DNA from: Methylomonas sp. UP202
Lineage (GTDB): Bacteria; Pseudomonadota; Gammaproteobacteria; Methylococcales; Methylomonadaceae
NCBI RefSeq assembly: GCF_029910655.1
Contig: NZ_CP123897.1
Coordinates: 2,965,547-3,029,546, forward strand
Direction of reading: 5' to 3'
DNA length: 64,000 nucleotides
Under the pieces are notes generated by a model. The model did no database searches. It was given only the letters and a program-made list of their open reading frames with translations, and was not told the DNA's origin. The translations under genes and the position numbers were made by a program. Below, piece after piece: positions 26,980 through 35,029 of the stretch. Each line of letters opens with the position of its first letter. Within the stretch, counting starts at the first letter, position 1.

Positions 26980-27462
26980 TTAGCCATTTGTAGCCAAATT
27001 CTGCCTCATTTTCCGACCGCCAACCGGAATAAGACCATTATGCTGATAAAAACTTAAGGTCCGCTCGAATTCCGGGAGCGGCGGCGTACATAACTCGATG
27101 CACGACCAACCGCGCTGTTGCCCATAAATTCTAACCTGCTCAATCAACAGCGCGCCGACACCCGAACGGCGAAACTCAGGAATCACGTAAAACTCTTGAA
27201 TGACGCCTATTTTGCCGCCGGCATATAGCGCATACGTTTCGGTGATGGTCGAAACAGCCACTGGGATATCATCCGACCAGCCAATAATAGCCGCGTAGTG
27301 ACCTACCGATAGCAGCTCGGCACAGCGCTGAACCGTACTTTCCAAATCGATATCGAAATGCTGCGCATGAGTGCGCTCACAGATTTCCTGCGTAAGTTGG
27401 ACGACCAGCAAACCTATAGTTTCTGCGTGGTCTGGCGTTGCTTGTATAAATTCCAGTTTCAT
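26980..27462 (-). CDS. GNAT-family N-acetyltransferase
   Basis: The 160-residue protein has the acetyl-CoA site VIQEFYVIPEFRRSGVGALLIEQVRIYGQ split over motif A, and FYQHNGLIPVGGRKMR at the end. The substrate is unknown. The ATG at 27462 is preferred; a GTG at 27474 is possible. Confidence 0.9.
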   Translation of the reverse strand: MKLEFIQATPDHAETIGLLVVQLTQEICERTHAQHFDIDLESTVQRCAELLSVGHYAAIIGWSDDIPVAVSTITETYALYAGGKIGVIQEFYVIPEFRRSGVGALLIEQVRIYGQQRGWSCIELCTPPLPEFERTLSFYQHNGLIPVGGRKMRQNLATNG

Positions 27463-27502
27463 TCGTATACTCACTTATGATAGCTGCTTTAATCCAAGTT
27501 CG

Positions 27503-28186
27503 TTATTTAGGTTTGATGACCAGCATTTGATTACCGCCACGCTGAAATTCGTAATCGACCTTATTAATCTGCACATCAAAACCTCGGCTCGCAAATTCTT
27601 CGCTGACGAGAGAAAGATAAGGCGAAATTGACCCATCTAGCGTAAGCAACGGAAAAACCCGCACCTCGCTAGCGACGCGCAACATTTCCTGTATTGACTG
27701 AAGATGAAACTCCGCCGACAAGTGGCCGCTATACAAAAACAGAAAATGCGACGATAAGGCAATATCGAATTTTCCGTTTGCGAAAGGCAATGTCGGTAAT
27801 TCTCCGGCGACGTATCGACCTTGTTGTTTACCCAACTCGAAATCGGCGAGGAAAGTGTCCATGGCCGCTATGCGGATTTCTCCGAGCGCTTCTATCGATG
27901 GAATGACATCCCAGATGAAATCGTTTTGGTTTTCACGCGTCTGCGCCATAACTGTTTCATAGGTTTCGGCAATGCGGTTTTTGATCTGCCCGACATCAAA
28001 AATGTAGACAGGGTCTACTGAAACGATATGTCCGCTACGTTGGGTCAGTTCAGCATTGAATCCGGCAGGCCCGTCACCGCAACCCAGAATATGTTTGCCA
28101 AGATCGGTCTCGGTCAGGCCAAACATACCGATATATTCAGCGTAAGAACGGCCCCAGGGCACGACCTTGTCGAGTGTAAAAGCCAT
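27503..28186 (-). CDS. SAM-dependent methyltransferase-like protein
   Basis: The 227-residue protein has a degenerate SAM site HILGCGDGPAGFNAEL, the acidic IVSVDPVY and LPFANGKFDIALSSHFLFLYS, the post-motif seen in methyltransferases. I recognise it as a family of uncharacterised proteins often annotated as methyltransferases. AGGGAAC precedes the ATG. It is 36 bp downstream of the DUF4260 gene and probably in its transcript. Confidence 0.8.
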   Translation of the reverse strand: MAFTLDKVVPWGRSYAEYIGMFGLTETDLGKHILGCGDGPAGFNAELTQRSGHIVSVDPVYIFDVGQIKNRIAETYETVMAQTRENQNDFIWDVIPSIEALGEIRIAAMDTFLADFELGKQQGRYVAGELPTLPFANGKFDIALSSHFLFLYSGHLSAEFHLQSIQEMLRVASEVRVFPLLTLDGSISPYLSLVSEEFASRGFDVQINKVDYEFQRGGNQMLVIKPK

Positions 28187-28222
28187 CTAATGTTCCCTAA
28201 ATGTTCTGGGTTTCTAACCGGG

Positions 28223-28624
28223 TTATTGCGCATCTGAATGTTTGACAGCAAATCGGCCGATGCGGCCAAGATGGGTAAAGCCGAATCCCTCCGGGTATTT
28301 GAGTCCATAACCCAGCGCCCGATCAAAGCCGATGTGGGCACTCCAGATTAAACCGCCACATTGCAGTGCCGGAGACGGAACCGTAAAACCGATCACCAGA
28401 CTGGCAATAGCTCCAAGATATGAGTGCGCAGTGTTATAGCTAATGGCGCCAACTTTGACGCTGGCGAAATAACCGAGCAAAGAAATATCGGGGACCAGGA
28501 AGTAGATTGCGAAAGTGCTCCAGTCCAGATCGAATTTTGAGTAGGCGACACAGGCAGCAACCAGCATGCAAAATCCCTCCAGCCGCAATAAAACACGAAC
28601 GGCACCTGTTGTTTCACCTAGCAT
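28223..28624 (-). CDS. DUF4260 membrane protein
   Basis: The 133-residue protein has about four hydrophobic segments and the conserved set FLVPDISLLGYF, YNTAHSY, IWSAHIGFDRALGYGLKY and FTHLGRIGR that defines DUF4260, a family without known function. GGAG precedes the ATG. A lux-box-like site lies about 75-90 bp upstream, so it may head a LuxR-controlled unit. Confidence 0.9.
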   Translation of the reverse strand: MLGETTGAVRVLLRLEGFCMLVAACVAYSKFDLDWSTFAIYFLVPDISLLGYFASVKVGAISYNTAHSYLGAIASLVIGFTVPSPALQCGGLIWSAHIGFDRALGYGLKYPEGFGFTHLGRIGRFAVKHSDAQ

Positions 28625-28699
28625 TTTGACTCCAGCAATTCCTGCATAGAAACTGATTGTTTTGGGTTAATTACAACCCAGATTGATGTCTTGCAACAA

Positions 28700-28715
28700 C
28701 TGTCAGTATTGACAG
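28700..28715. promoter_or_regulatory. lux-box-like operator 1
   Basis: CTGTCAGTATTGACAG is an inverted CTGT/ACAG repeat with eight bases between, the usual form of LuxR-type sites. It shares 19 of 21 bases (28695-28715) with the site in front of the LuxR gene at 34917-34937. It lies in the 206-bp gap upstream of the DUF4260 gene. Confidence 0.65.
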
Positions 28716-28830
28716 GGTATGGTGCGAAACTTGTAATTTCCGGCGCGCAGCTCGCTTATTATCCGGCTATCACTGCAACTGCAGTTTAGGAGTTGCTCTG
28801 TATCGACAAGCTATCTTGGCATATTGCATC

Positions 28831-29634
28831 TTACTCGGCCCCCATGAACGCCAACATGAGATTCATTTGCGCAGCCAGCATGGGAACACCAGTGTGGACG
28901 ACCTTCCCCTGATCGGACGCTTCCTGGAGTAGCGGCGTCATTTCCGGCGCGATCACACACTCGGCTATCAGATCGCAGCGCGCGATCAGCGATTTGCTAA
29001 TCGGCAGATCATCATTTGGTTTCATGCCGAGAGAAGTGCCGTTGATCGCGATGTCGTAGTGCGATGTTGCATGAATTTCTGTTGTGACCTCAACTTGAGG
29101 ATAGACATCGGTGATTCGCTTCGACAGAGCGCTGGCTCTTTCCGGCGTTCGATTCTGTATGCAAAGTGAAGCGCAGTGGTGCTTTGCAAGGGCAAAAGCA
29201 ATAGCCGATGCAGCGCCTCCGGCCCCGGCCAAAAGGACGTTCGCGCCCTTCACGCTGTATCCGGCACAGGCTAATCCGGCAACAAAACCTTCTCCGTCCA
29301 GCATGGTGCCGATGAGGCGGCCATCTTGGTTTCGGCGAACCACATTCACGGCGCCGACCAGACGTGCCTCCGGCGTCAGCTCGTCAACCAAGTTGGCTGC
29401 AACGACTTTGTGTGGCATGGAGACGACAGCGCCCCCGAAATTTTTCAAAGCGCGCAGGCCTGCAATGAATGCGGGAAAGCCTTCCGCCGAAACATGCATG
29501 GGGAGCATGACAAACGCACCCCAGAGCCCTTTTTCATCCAGTAATGTATTGGCCATGATCGGCGTTCTGGCCTGGCTGACCGGGTCGGCGATGACGCCGA
29601 TTATTTTGGTGTTGCCGGTAATCGATGCAAGCAT
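28831..29634 (-). CDS. shikimate dehydrogenase-like protein (AroE family)
   Basis: The 267-residue protein has GVIADPVSQARTPIMAN (substrate domain; the usual SHSLSP is degenerate), VSMPHKV with the catalytic Lys, VGAVNVVRR and the NADP site LLAGAGGAASAIAFAL followed by NRTPERA. Substrate-site divergence and the isolated context suggest a quinate/shikimate-type paralogue with another substrate rather than the pathway AroE. Confidence 0.85.
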   Translation of the reverse strand: MLASITGNTKIIGVIADPVSQARTPIMANTLLDEKGLWGAFVMLPMHVSAEGFPAFIAGLRALKNFGGAVVSMPHKVVAANLVDELTPEARLVGAVNVVRRNQDGRLIGTMLDGEGFVAGLACAGYSVKGANVLLAGAGGAASAIAFALAKHHCASLCIQNRTPERASALSKRITDVYPQVEVTTEIHATSHYDIAINGTSLGMKPNDDLPISKSLIARCDLIAECVIAPEMTPLLQEASDQGKVVHTGVPMLAAQMNLMLAFMGAE

Positions 29635-29686
29635 GTCTTTAGACTTCTAATGCAAAATATAGGGTGCGACCCTTTTGGAAAACCTC

Positions 29687-30307
29687 TTACAGACTGAAGC
29701 CACTTGCCTGCGCCAGCACATAAGCTTGATGGACAGACGCTAAACCGAAAATAGCCATCGCTAAGGCCAATACTTTCATAACCAGCACATAACCATGGCT
29801 TTCAAGGGCTGGCCTGAAAAAGGCCGCCAGTAAAGCAACGGCGAATTTTGACGCGATGAGCGTCAGTATGGCGGTGGTCACAAAGACCGTACTTTGCGCC
29901 GCATTTCCCCGCATAATGTAAGCACCACCAACCGTAAACCAAAACAGATAGGGGCTTGGATTCAGCAGGTTGATTTTCACGGCTTGCACGAGCGAACTTT
30001 CCTTTTCGAGTTTCCCGGCCAAAACGATTTCCTTAACGGACAATATTTTCCGGGCCAGATAAACCAAGTATATGCCACCAATCAGACTCAGGGTTGCGGC
30101 AAACAAATTGATGTTTTTGAAGCTGGAAAGCAACCATAGCGCTACAATGATGATTGGGCCGTCTGTTATCAGAGGGGCCAAGCTAGCACGAAAGCCGCTT
30201 AGCAGCCCTTTGGTCAATGTTTGTTGGATAACGACGATTCCAAGCGGACCGAGTTTTAGTCCGGCAGCAAGCCCAAACGAAAGAGCCGAAAAGAAGAATT
30301 CATTCAT
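29687..30307 (-). CDS. LysE-family amino acid exporter
   Basis: The 206-residue membrane protein has about six hydrophobic segments and begins with FGLAAGLKLGPLGIVVIQQTLTKGL, a variant of the LysE/RhtB signature GxxPGP. KINLLNPSPYLFW is the second family hallmark. It probably exports an amino acid or related metabolite. Confidence 0.85.
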   Translation of the reverse strand: MNEFFFSALSFGLAAGLKLGPLGIVVIQQTLTKGLLSGFRASLAPLITDGPIIIVALWLLSSFKNINLFAATLSLIGGIYLVYLARKILSVKEIVLAGKLEKESSLVQAVKINLLNPSPYLFWFTVGGAYIMRGNAAQSTVFVTTAILTLIASKFAVALLAAFFRPALESHGYVLVMKVLALAMAIFGLASVHQAYVLAQASGFSL

Positions 30308-30379
30308 ACGTAAAATTTATGTGGCTTCTAAAATGTAATTTCCATGAGGTATTTTGAACCATAACGCTGGAATTGACCG

Positions 30380-30988
30380 TCATTTCATGGGCTGGCGAAT
30401 GATCGTTTTCCAGTTCTTCGGGGCTGCGCGCCGTATATCGCTCAAATAAATTTCGTGATGCTTGCCAATCCGGCAGGATCTGGTATCGATGTATTCATGC
30501 AACCGCTCAATGGAGGGGCCTTCGTCGCAGAATGGGCCGATGTGCAAAATCTGAGCGCAAAGGCCCTCAGAGAAATTTTCCAGGCGCGGCCTATCGATAC
30601 CGGGCAGCTTCTTTTTCCTTCGGACTTCGGCAATGGCTGCATCGATGACATCATCAGCTACAAAGGCCGGTTGCAGGATCATCATCGTCCACTTCCATTT
30701 TGCCTTGTCGTTGTCTGCGAAGACAGCCATATCGTCCGCCCACCACAATCCTTCGAGCGGCATTACCGAATAATCGAGTGCTTGTGGTCCCTTCTTAACC
30801 ATAAATTTGACCGTGTAGGATACGGAAAACAAGGCCTCGACGGCCTGCGCATACGCTTGCGAGGTATTGGGATCGCCTTCGCCGTCCATCATCAGGTATT
30901 TCAACGGCGGTACCTCAACCTGCACAACCGATTTGGCGCTGGCTTGATACAAATGCTTCAGTTCCTCTCTGAGGTCGATCTTGTCCAT
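30380..30988 (-). CDS. GyrI-like small-molecule-binding protein
   Basis: The 202-residue protein has the SOUL/GyrI-like fold: PPLKYLMMDGEGDPNTS, ALFSVSYTVKF, PLEGLWWADD, CAQILHIGPFCDEGPSIERLHEYI and KHHEIYLSDIRRAAP. Members bind diverse ligands and some hydrolyse cyclopropanoid or other small toxins. There is no DNA-binding domain. GGGAG precedes the ATG. Confidence 0.88.
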   Translation of the reverse strand: MDKIDLREELKHLYQASAKSVVQVEVPPLKYLMMDGEGDPNTSQAYAQAVEALFSVSYTVKFMVKKGPQALDYSVMPLEGLWWADDMAVFADNDKAKWKWTMMILQPAFVADDVIDAAIAEVRRKKKLPGIDRPRLENFSEGLCAQILHIGPFCDEGPSIERLHEYIDTRSCRIGKHHEIYLSDIRRAAPKNWKTIIRQPMK

Positions 30989-31047
30989 GGATTCTCCCGA
31001 TGACGGCTGTCGTAAAACATAGGGGCTACGCTTGATTAACTGCGATG

Positions 31048-31389
31048 TTAAACCTCAATACGATCGCCTGTAGTGGCTGGAAGAGAAATCACCAGAAACT
31101 CGACGTCCGCAATGGATTCATTCACAAATTGATGCGGAGTACCTGGAGCCACTTCAATACCTTGCCCTTGGGACAACTGGATGCGTTTGCCGTTTATTTC
31201 CATGATGGCATCCCCTCGCAAAATGTAGAAAAACTGGCGAGCGCCTGCGTGAAAATGTCGTACTTCGCTTGCGCCGGGCGGTACGCGTTCGGAGATAACC
31301 GACATGTCGGCGCGTTTTACAAGATGCCAGCCGTCGCAGGCGGCGCCCCATTGATAGTGCTCGGCGGATGAACGGTCGATTGCTTGCAT
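31048..31389 (-). CDS. cupin-domain protein
   Basis: The 113-residue single cupin has GASEVRHFHAGARQFFYILRGDA (metal-binding His set) and VAPGTPHQFVNES. Its activity is unknown; small cupins are often dioxygenases, isomerases or sensors. Confidence 0.88.
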   Translation of the reverse strand: MQAIDRSSAEHYQWGAACDGWHLVKRADMSVISERVPPGASEVRHFHAGARQFFYILRGDAIMEINGKRIQLSQGQGIEVAPGTPHQFVNESIADVEFLVISLPATTGDRIEV

Positions 31390-31456
31390 AAAAGTCTAAC
31401 GTAAAATTAGGAGACACACATTTTTAGTGCCTTGTTTGAATTTATCGTAGTTCTTT

Positions 31457-31762
31457 TCAATTGAAAACAGGCCTAAAAAAGCTGCGTTCATAACTAACAA
31501 TACAGCGAGTGTCCTCAGCGTATTGGAATGCGGCCAAGCATTCTGGATCTTGACGCGACTGGGTTCTGTACTCCTCGTACAAAGCCAGACTTGGAAAGGT
31601 AAACAATGCCAAAGCAATATTGTTTGCGCCTTCAGACGGCATGAAGTACCCGTGGCGTTTGCCGCCAAATTTTTCGAAGAGTGGAATCCAGAGTTTTCCG
31701 TAATGCTCAAATTCCTTGAGCTTGAAAGGGTCAATGATGTAGCGAAGATAGCAAGTAACCAT
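31457..31762 (-). CDS. NIPSNAP-family protein
   Basis: The 101-residue protein MVTCYLRYIIDPFKLKEFEHY, with WIPLFEKFGGKRHGYFMPSEG and ALYEEYRT, is a typical bacterial NIPSNAP ferredoxin-like protein of unknown activity. GAGAAAG precedes the ATG. Confidence 0.88.
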   Translation of the reverse strand: MVTCYLRYIIDPFKLKEFEHYGKLWIPLFEKFGGKRHGYFMPSEGANNIALALFTFPSLALYEEYRTQSRQDPECLAAFQYAEDTRCIVSYERSFFRPVFN

Positions 31763-31778
31763 GACTTTCTCAGAAGAT

Positions 31779-32210
31779 TTAGCGTAAATTCGGCATATCG
31801 CGGACGATAAACCACTCGACGGCTGCTGACAGGACTACAGCGCCGTTTCCATCGACAACCTCGACCGGAATAGACGCTGATACCCGCCCACGAGACGCAA
31901 ACTCGGTCGACCAGCGGACAAGTTCGTCAGAGGCTACTTCGCATCGGGCGGATACCTGACCAGACGCTGGTTTACGAAACTTGGCTTCGAGTTTTCTAAC
32001 GACCGGGACAACTCCGGTTTCGTTAGCAAAATATTGCGAAAGGAATGCACCGGAGCCCGCCTCGGCAACCGCTAATAAGGCACTGCCATGAACGGTGCCG
32101 AGATGATTGGTGAATTGCAGTTTATCGGGCAAGCAAACTAAAAAGCCGCTATCCGGATGGGCGAGCTCAAGTCCGATAAGCCGATTGAAGGGTAATTGCG
32201 AGACGTCCAT
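31779..32210 (-). CDS. hotdog-fold thioesterase-like protein (PaaI/DUF4442 type)
   Basis: The 143-residue protein has the hotdog core NHLGTVHGSALLAVAEAGSGAFL and VVRKLEAKFRKPASGQV. The HGxxL segment is the substrate-binding helix of PaaI-type acyl-CoA thioesterases; the catalytic acid appears as Glu in AVAEAG. The substrate is unknown. Confidence 0.8.
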   Translation of the reverse strand: MDVSQLPFNRLIGLELAHPDSGFLVCLPDKLQFTNHLGTVHGSALLAVAEAGSGAFLSQYFANETGVVPVVRKLEAKFRKPASGQVSARCEVASDELVRWSTEFASRGRVSASIPVEVVDGNGAVVLSAAVEWFIVRDMPNLR

Positions 32211-32335
32211 GGCTGATTTATCCGATCGATGTTCAAATTATATGGGCTGCCAATGTTGGCAAGTTGTGATCATCTACAATGCTAGATAAAGGGGGCTGCG
32301 TACAAAAACAGGTTTTTGCCTCAAAAAACAGCATG

Positions 32336-32677
32336 TCATGAATCGCTGTGTAGCAGTGACTTGATATTCGTTGCTATTGCAATGGGATCCGCATCTGGTT
32401 CTATGCACACCGATAGATGACCCGAGTTAACAGGGCATACGAACTGGAAAAAACTTCCATAGCGCACAAGCAGATATTCCAAACCGCCACAGTCGATGTT
32501 GCCTCGTTGCGATGCCAAAGTAAGCAAGGTTGGATTGACCAATAGCTCTTCATATCTATCGCTCTCCGAACTGCTGGCGTCCGACGTGTTCAACTTTGCT
32601 CTCGATTCCAGCAAGCCATTCCTATAGATAGCGACATAGCGAATGCTCTCTGACAGCTTGAATATGTTTTCAATCAT
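32336..32677 (-). CDS. unknown protein, possibly roadblock-like
   Basis: The 113-residue protein alternates strands and helices (SIRYVAIYRNGLLESR, LTLASQRGNIDCGGLEYLLVRYG, FQFVCPVNSGHLSVCIEP), a pattern similar to roadblock/LC7 folds. I cannot assign a family. A GAG ribosome site and separate gaps on both sides support it as a gene. Confidence 0.6.
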   Translation of the reverse strand: MIENIFKLSESIRYVAIYRNGLLESRAKLNTSDASSSESDRYEELLVNPTLLTLASQRGNIDCGGLEYLLVRYGSFFQFVCPVNSGHLSVCIEPDADPIAIATNIKSLLHSDS

Positions 32678-32775
32678 AAGGTCTCAATAAAGAACAAATA
32701 GCGTTGTTAGTTGCCGACAGTTTGCATGATAGTGGCGTACTTCGCATCTCTAACACCTGTTTTGGAAATACCAGT

Positions 32776-33279
32776 TCATAGCCACGATTGCGGTAAAGCA
32801 TAGTCTAGGTCTGCAGTCGCCAATTGCATCGGGACAAACGCCACGCCATTTGCTTCGATACTAGGCCCTTGCGGCTGAAAGCCAAGCCTCGCATAAAATG
32901 GTACGGCGGGCAGCGAGGAATTAACCGTGAAGGTTTCCGACGGACTTGCGGCCTGCGATAACTCGATAGCTCGCAACGCCAATGCTGTACCGATGCCTTC
33001 GTTTTGAAAAGTAGACCCGACGAACAGATGAAAAAGGTGCCGCGCGTCGCGGACGGCAACGATGCCGGCCAGCGTATCGCCGAACGACCCCAGCAGATAA
33101 AGGAAATCGGCGTTGGCGATGTAACCGCCAATCGCTTGGGCGGAAATACTCGAAAAAAACAACTCGGCACCCTCGCCAGTCGGGGAAATCGTACAACAGT
33201 TGGCAACGCTGCTAATCAGTTGGCTAATGCGCTCGGCATCGCTAGCCTCGGCGGGACGGATAATCAGCGGTAAGTTCAT
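32776..33279 (-). CDS. GNAT-family N-acetyltransferase
   Basis: The 167-residue protein has LIIRPAEASDAERISQLI at the start, HLFHLFVGSTFQNEGIGTALALRAIE (acetyl-CoA site) and VPFYARLGFQPQGP. The ATG at 33279 follows the fusion-protein stop by 10 bases; a TTG at 33309 would overlap that gene. The substrate is unknown. Confidence 0.88.
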   Translation of the reverse strand: MNLPLIIRPAEASDAERISQLISSVANCCTISPTGEGAELFFSSISAQAIGGYIANADFLYLLGSFGDTLAGIVAVRDARHLFHLFVGSTFQNEGIGTALALRAIELSQAASPSETFTVNSSLPAVPFYARLGFQPQGPSIEANGVAFVPMQLATADLDYALPQSWL

Positions 33280-33289
33280 CAGTGAGCGG

Positions 33290-34399
33290 TCATTGATCGC
33301 TAGCGGCAATGTCCGGCAAGTTTTGATAAACCTGCTCGACAGTTTGGTGTTCGGTTAAGGCTTTGACAACGACCGGCAAGGGTTGCGCCCGGATGCCGGG
33401 TAAATCTTGCTCCAAAGGATTCATTATCGGAAACGCCAATCTTTCCAGCGGCGGGCAAAAGTCCGCGTTCACCCCGGGCTTATTGCCGCGTGCATCGATC
33501 CGGTACCAGCCGTATTGTTGTAGGTAAACCGCATTCAAACCGTGCAGGCAATAAGGAGGCTGGTCGCCGTCTATCGTCAACCGTTGGTAACACATTCCGG
33601 CCGGGATGCCGTTGGCGCGCAATAGCGCCGCCAGCAAATGGCTTTTGGCGTAACAGTAGCCGGTACCGTGGATTAACACCTCGGAAGCTTTGCAAGTGAC
33701 TGGGTTCAACCGGTAGTCCCAACTATGCTTGATCTCGTCGCGGACGAATTCGAAACAGCGTTTGGCGATTTCTTCCTCATCGGCGCAACCGACAGCTAAC
33801 TTTGCGGCTTGCGCGACAATCGCCGGATGTTGAGTATCTATATAAAGGCTGCTGTCGAGGTATGGTTTCATCGCCGGCGATTGATTCACCGCGCGTTCGA
33901 TTTGCGCCAACACACCGCCCAGCAATGAAACTAATTCCGGCACAGCCAGCAGGTCTGCTTCGCCGATATTGGCGCTCGGCAACGGCAAGGTGATCGATGC
34001 GGCTTCGATCAGTGTGGCCGACATCGTAATCAAGGTTTCCCGGAGTGCGGCATCGGCATGATGGGCGCGCGGTGCCGCGTTCAATACTGCCACAGGTTTG
34101 TACACAAAACCCTCGAATGCCACCAGCCAGTCCAATGCGTTTTTAATGGTACCGGTGACGCCGTGAGCATATTCCGGGCTGGCGATCAGCAAGACATCCG
34201 CCGAGGCGACTTCGTCGCGTAATAGCTGTGCAGCGGCCGGAGGCGCGCTTTCCAAATCCGGATTGTATAAGGGCAAATCGCCAAGCGTGGTAAACAGACG
34301 GACTTCGATCGAGGCCGGCGCTAATTCTCTTACGACCCGCAGCACGGCGGAATTGATGGACGCTGCCCGCAAGCTGCCGGATAAAGCCAGTATTTTCAT
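33290..34399 (-). CDS. fusion of NADPH-dependent FMN reductase and transglutaminase-like domain
   Basis: Residues 1 to about 175 are a flavodoxin-like NADPH:FMN reductase: LSGSLRAASINSAVL and SPEYAHGVTGTIKNALDW bind FMN. Residues about 185-350 are a transglutaminase-like cysteine protease/transferase domain with Cys249 (HGTGYCYAKSHLLAALL), His286 (CLHGLNAVYL) and Asp302 (WYRIDARGNK), so the triad is complete. The usual reductase ends near residue 180, so the second half is a true extension without a linker stop. This pairing is unfamiliar to me. It is flanked by two GNAT genes in one unit. Confidence 0.87.
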   Translation of the reverse strand: MKILALSGSLRAASINSAVLRVVRELAPASIEVRLFTTLGDLPLYNPDLESAPPAAAQLLRDEVASADVLLIASPEYAHGVTGTIKNALDWLVAFEGFVYKPVAVLNAAPRAHHADAALRETLITMSATLIEAASITLPLPSANIGEADLLAVPELVSLLGGVLAQIERAVNQSPAMKPYLDSSLYIDTQHPAIVAQAAKLAVGCADEEEIAKRCFEFVRDEIKHSWDYRLNPVTCKASEVLIHGTGYCYAKSHLLAALLRANGIPAGMCYQRLTIDGDQPPYCLHGLNAVYLQQYGWYRIDARGNKPGVNADFCPPLERLAFPIMNPLEQDLPGIRAQPLPVVVKALTEHQTVEQVYQNLPDIAASDQ

Positions 34400-34406
34400 T
34401 GCAAAG

Positions 34407-34838
34407 CTAAATGTTAAATGCCAGGGAAAAGTGGTGGCTGCTCAGTTGAAAGCCCTTGTTAAGATACAATCGATGCGCCTGATGGCGCGGATAACCGGAA
34501 TCCAGATGTACGCCACGGCAACCGTGCACTTGCGCATGCTCAATCAGCCAATCGAGCAAGGCACCGGCAAAACCTTGCGAAGTCTCGCCGCTTAACGTGA
34601 CCAAATCGTCGACATACAGTATCTTGCCCCAGGCCAAAAACTCGGCGAAACGAAACCCCGCCACGCTTTTAACGGCACCTTGTTGTCTAACAGCCAGAAT
34701 TTGGTAGGTCTGTGCTTGCTGGCGGCGAATCTGCGCTAGAAACTGCTCCTGCTTGAGATGCGGGCGCAACTCGCTGAACACCGGGAAACAGGCTTGAATG
34801 TCGGCATCGGTATCGGCAATTAAAATATCGAAAGTCAT
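34407..34838 (-). CDS. GNAT-family N-acetyltransferase
   Basis: The 143-residue protein ends with GVHLDSGYPRHQAHRLYLNKGFQ and has ILYVDDLVTLSGETSQGFAGALLDWL as the acetyl-CoA region, where a Gly-poor motif A is used. It is the first gene of the long minus-strand block and lies 84 bp from a lux-box-like site shared with the divergent LuxR gene. Confidence 0.87.
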   Translation of the reverse strand: MTFDILIADTDADIQACFPVFSELRPHLKQEQFLAQIRRQQAQTYQILAVRQQGAVKSVAGFRFAEFLAWGKILYVDDLVTLSGETSQGFAGALLDWLIEHAQVHGCRGVHLDSGYPRHQAHRLYLNKGFQLSSHHFSLAFNI

Positions 34839-34921
34839 GGTTACGGTTTAAAAATCAAAGGGCTGGCTGTCGGCATAAACCAACTTTGTTGGATTAAACG
34901 CTATTTGCAATCGCCTAACAA

Positions 34922-34937
34922 CTGTTAATATTGACAG
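34922..34937. promoter_or_regulatory. lux-box-like operator 2
   Basis: CTGTTAATATTGACAG is an inverted CTGT/ACAG repeat with an 8-bp centre in the divergent region between the GNAT gene and the LuxR gene (93 bp before its ATG). It is nearly identical to the site at 28700-28715. LuxR binding is inferred. Confidence 0.7.
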
Positions 34938-35029
34938 CTCGTATCGTCATTTTGCATTGCCGAAATCTATTCCGCACATTGTGTTTCGGCGCATTCACCC
35001 TTTCGAACAGTTTTAACGACAGTAAATCG

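Noticed and set aside
31396..31815. 139-codon minus-strand ORF
   Set aside because: It is another frame of the NIPSNAP gene, which has clear homology and a ribosome site.
14127..34838. Chromosomal integron cassette array
   Set aside because: The gene content looks cassette-like and GTCTAAC (31394-31400) and GCCTAAC (34912-34918) resemble attC core sites, but no paired RYYYAAC...GTTRRRY sites follow the genes, many genes overlap, and no integrase is seen.
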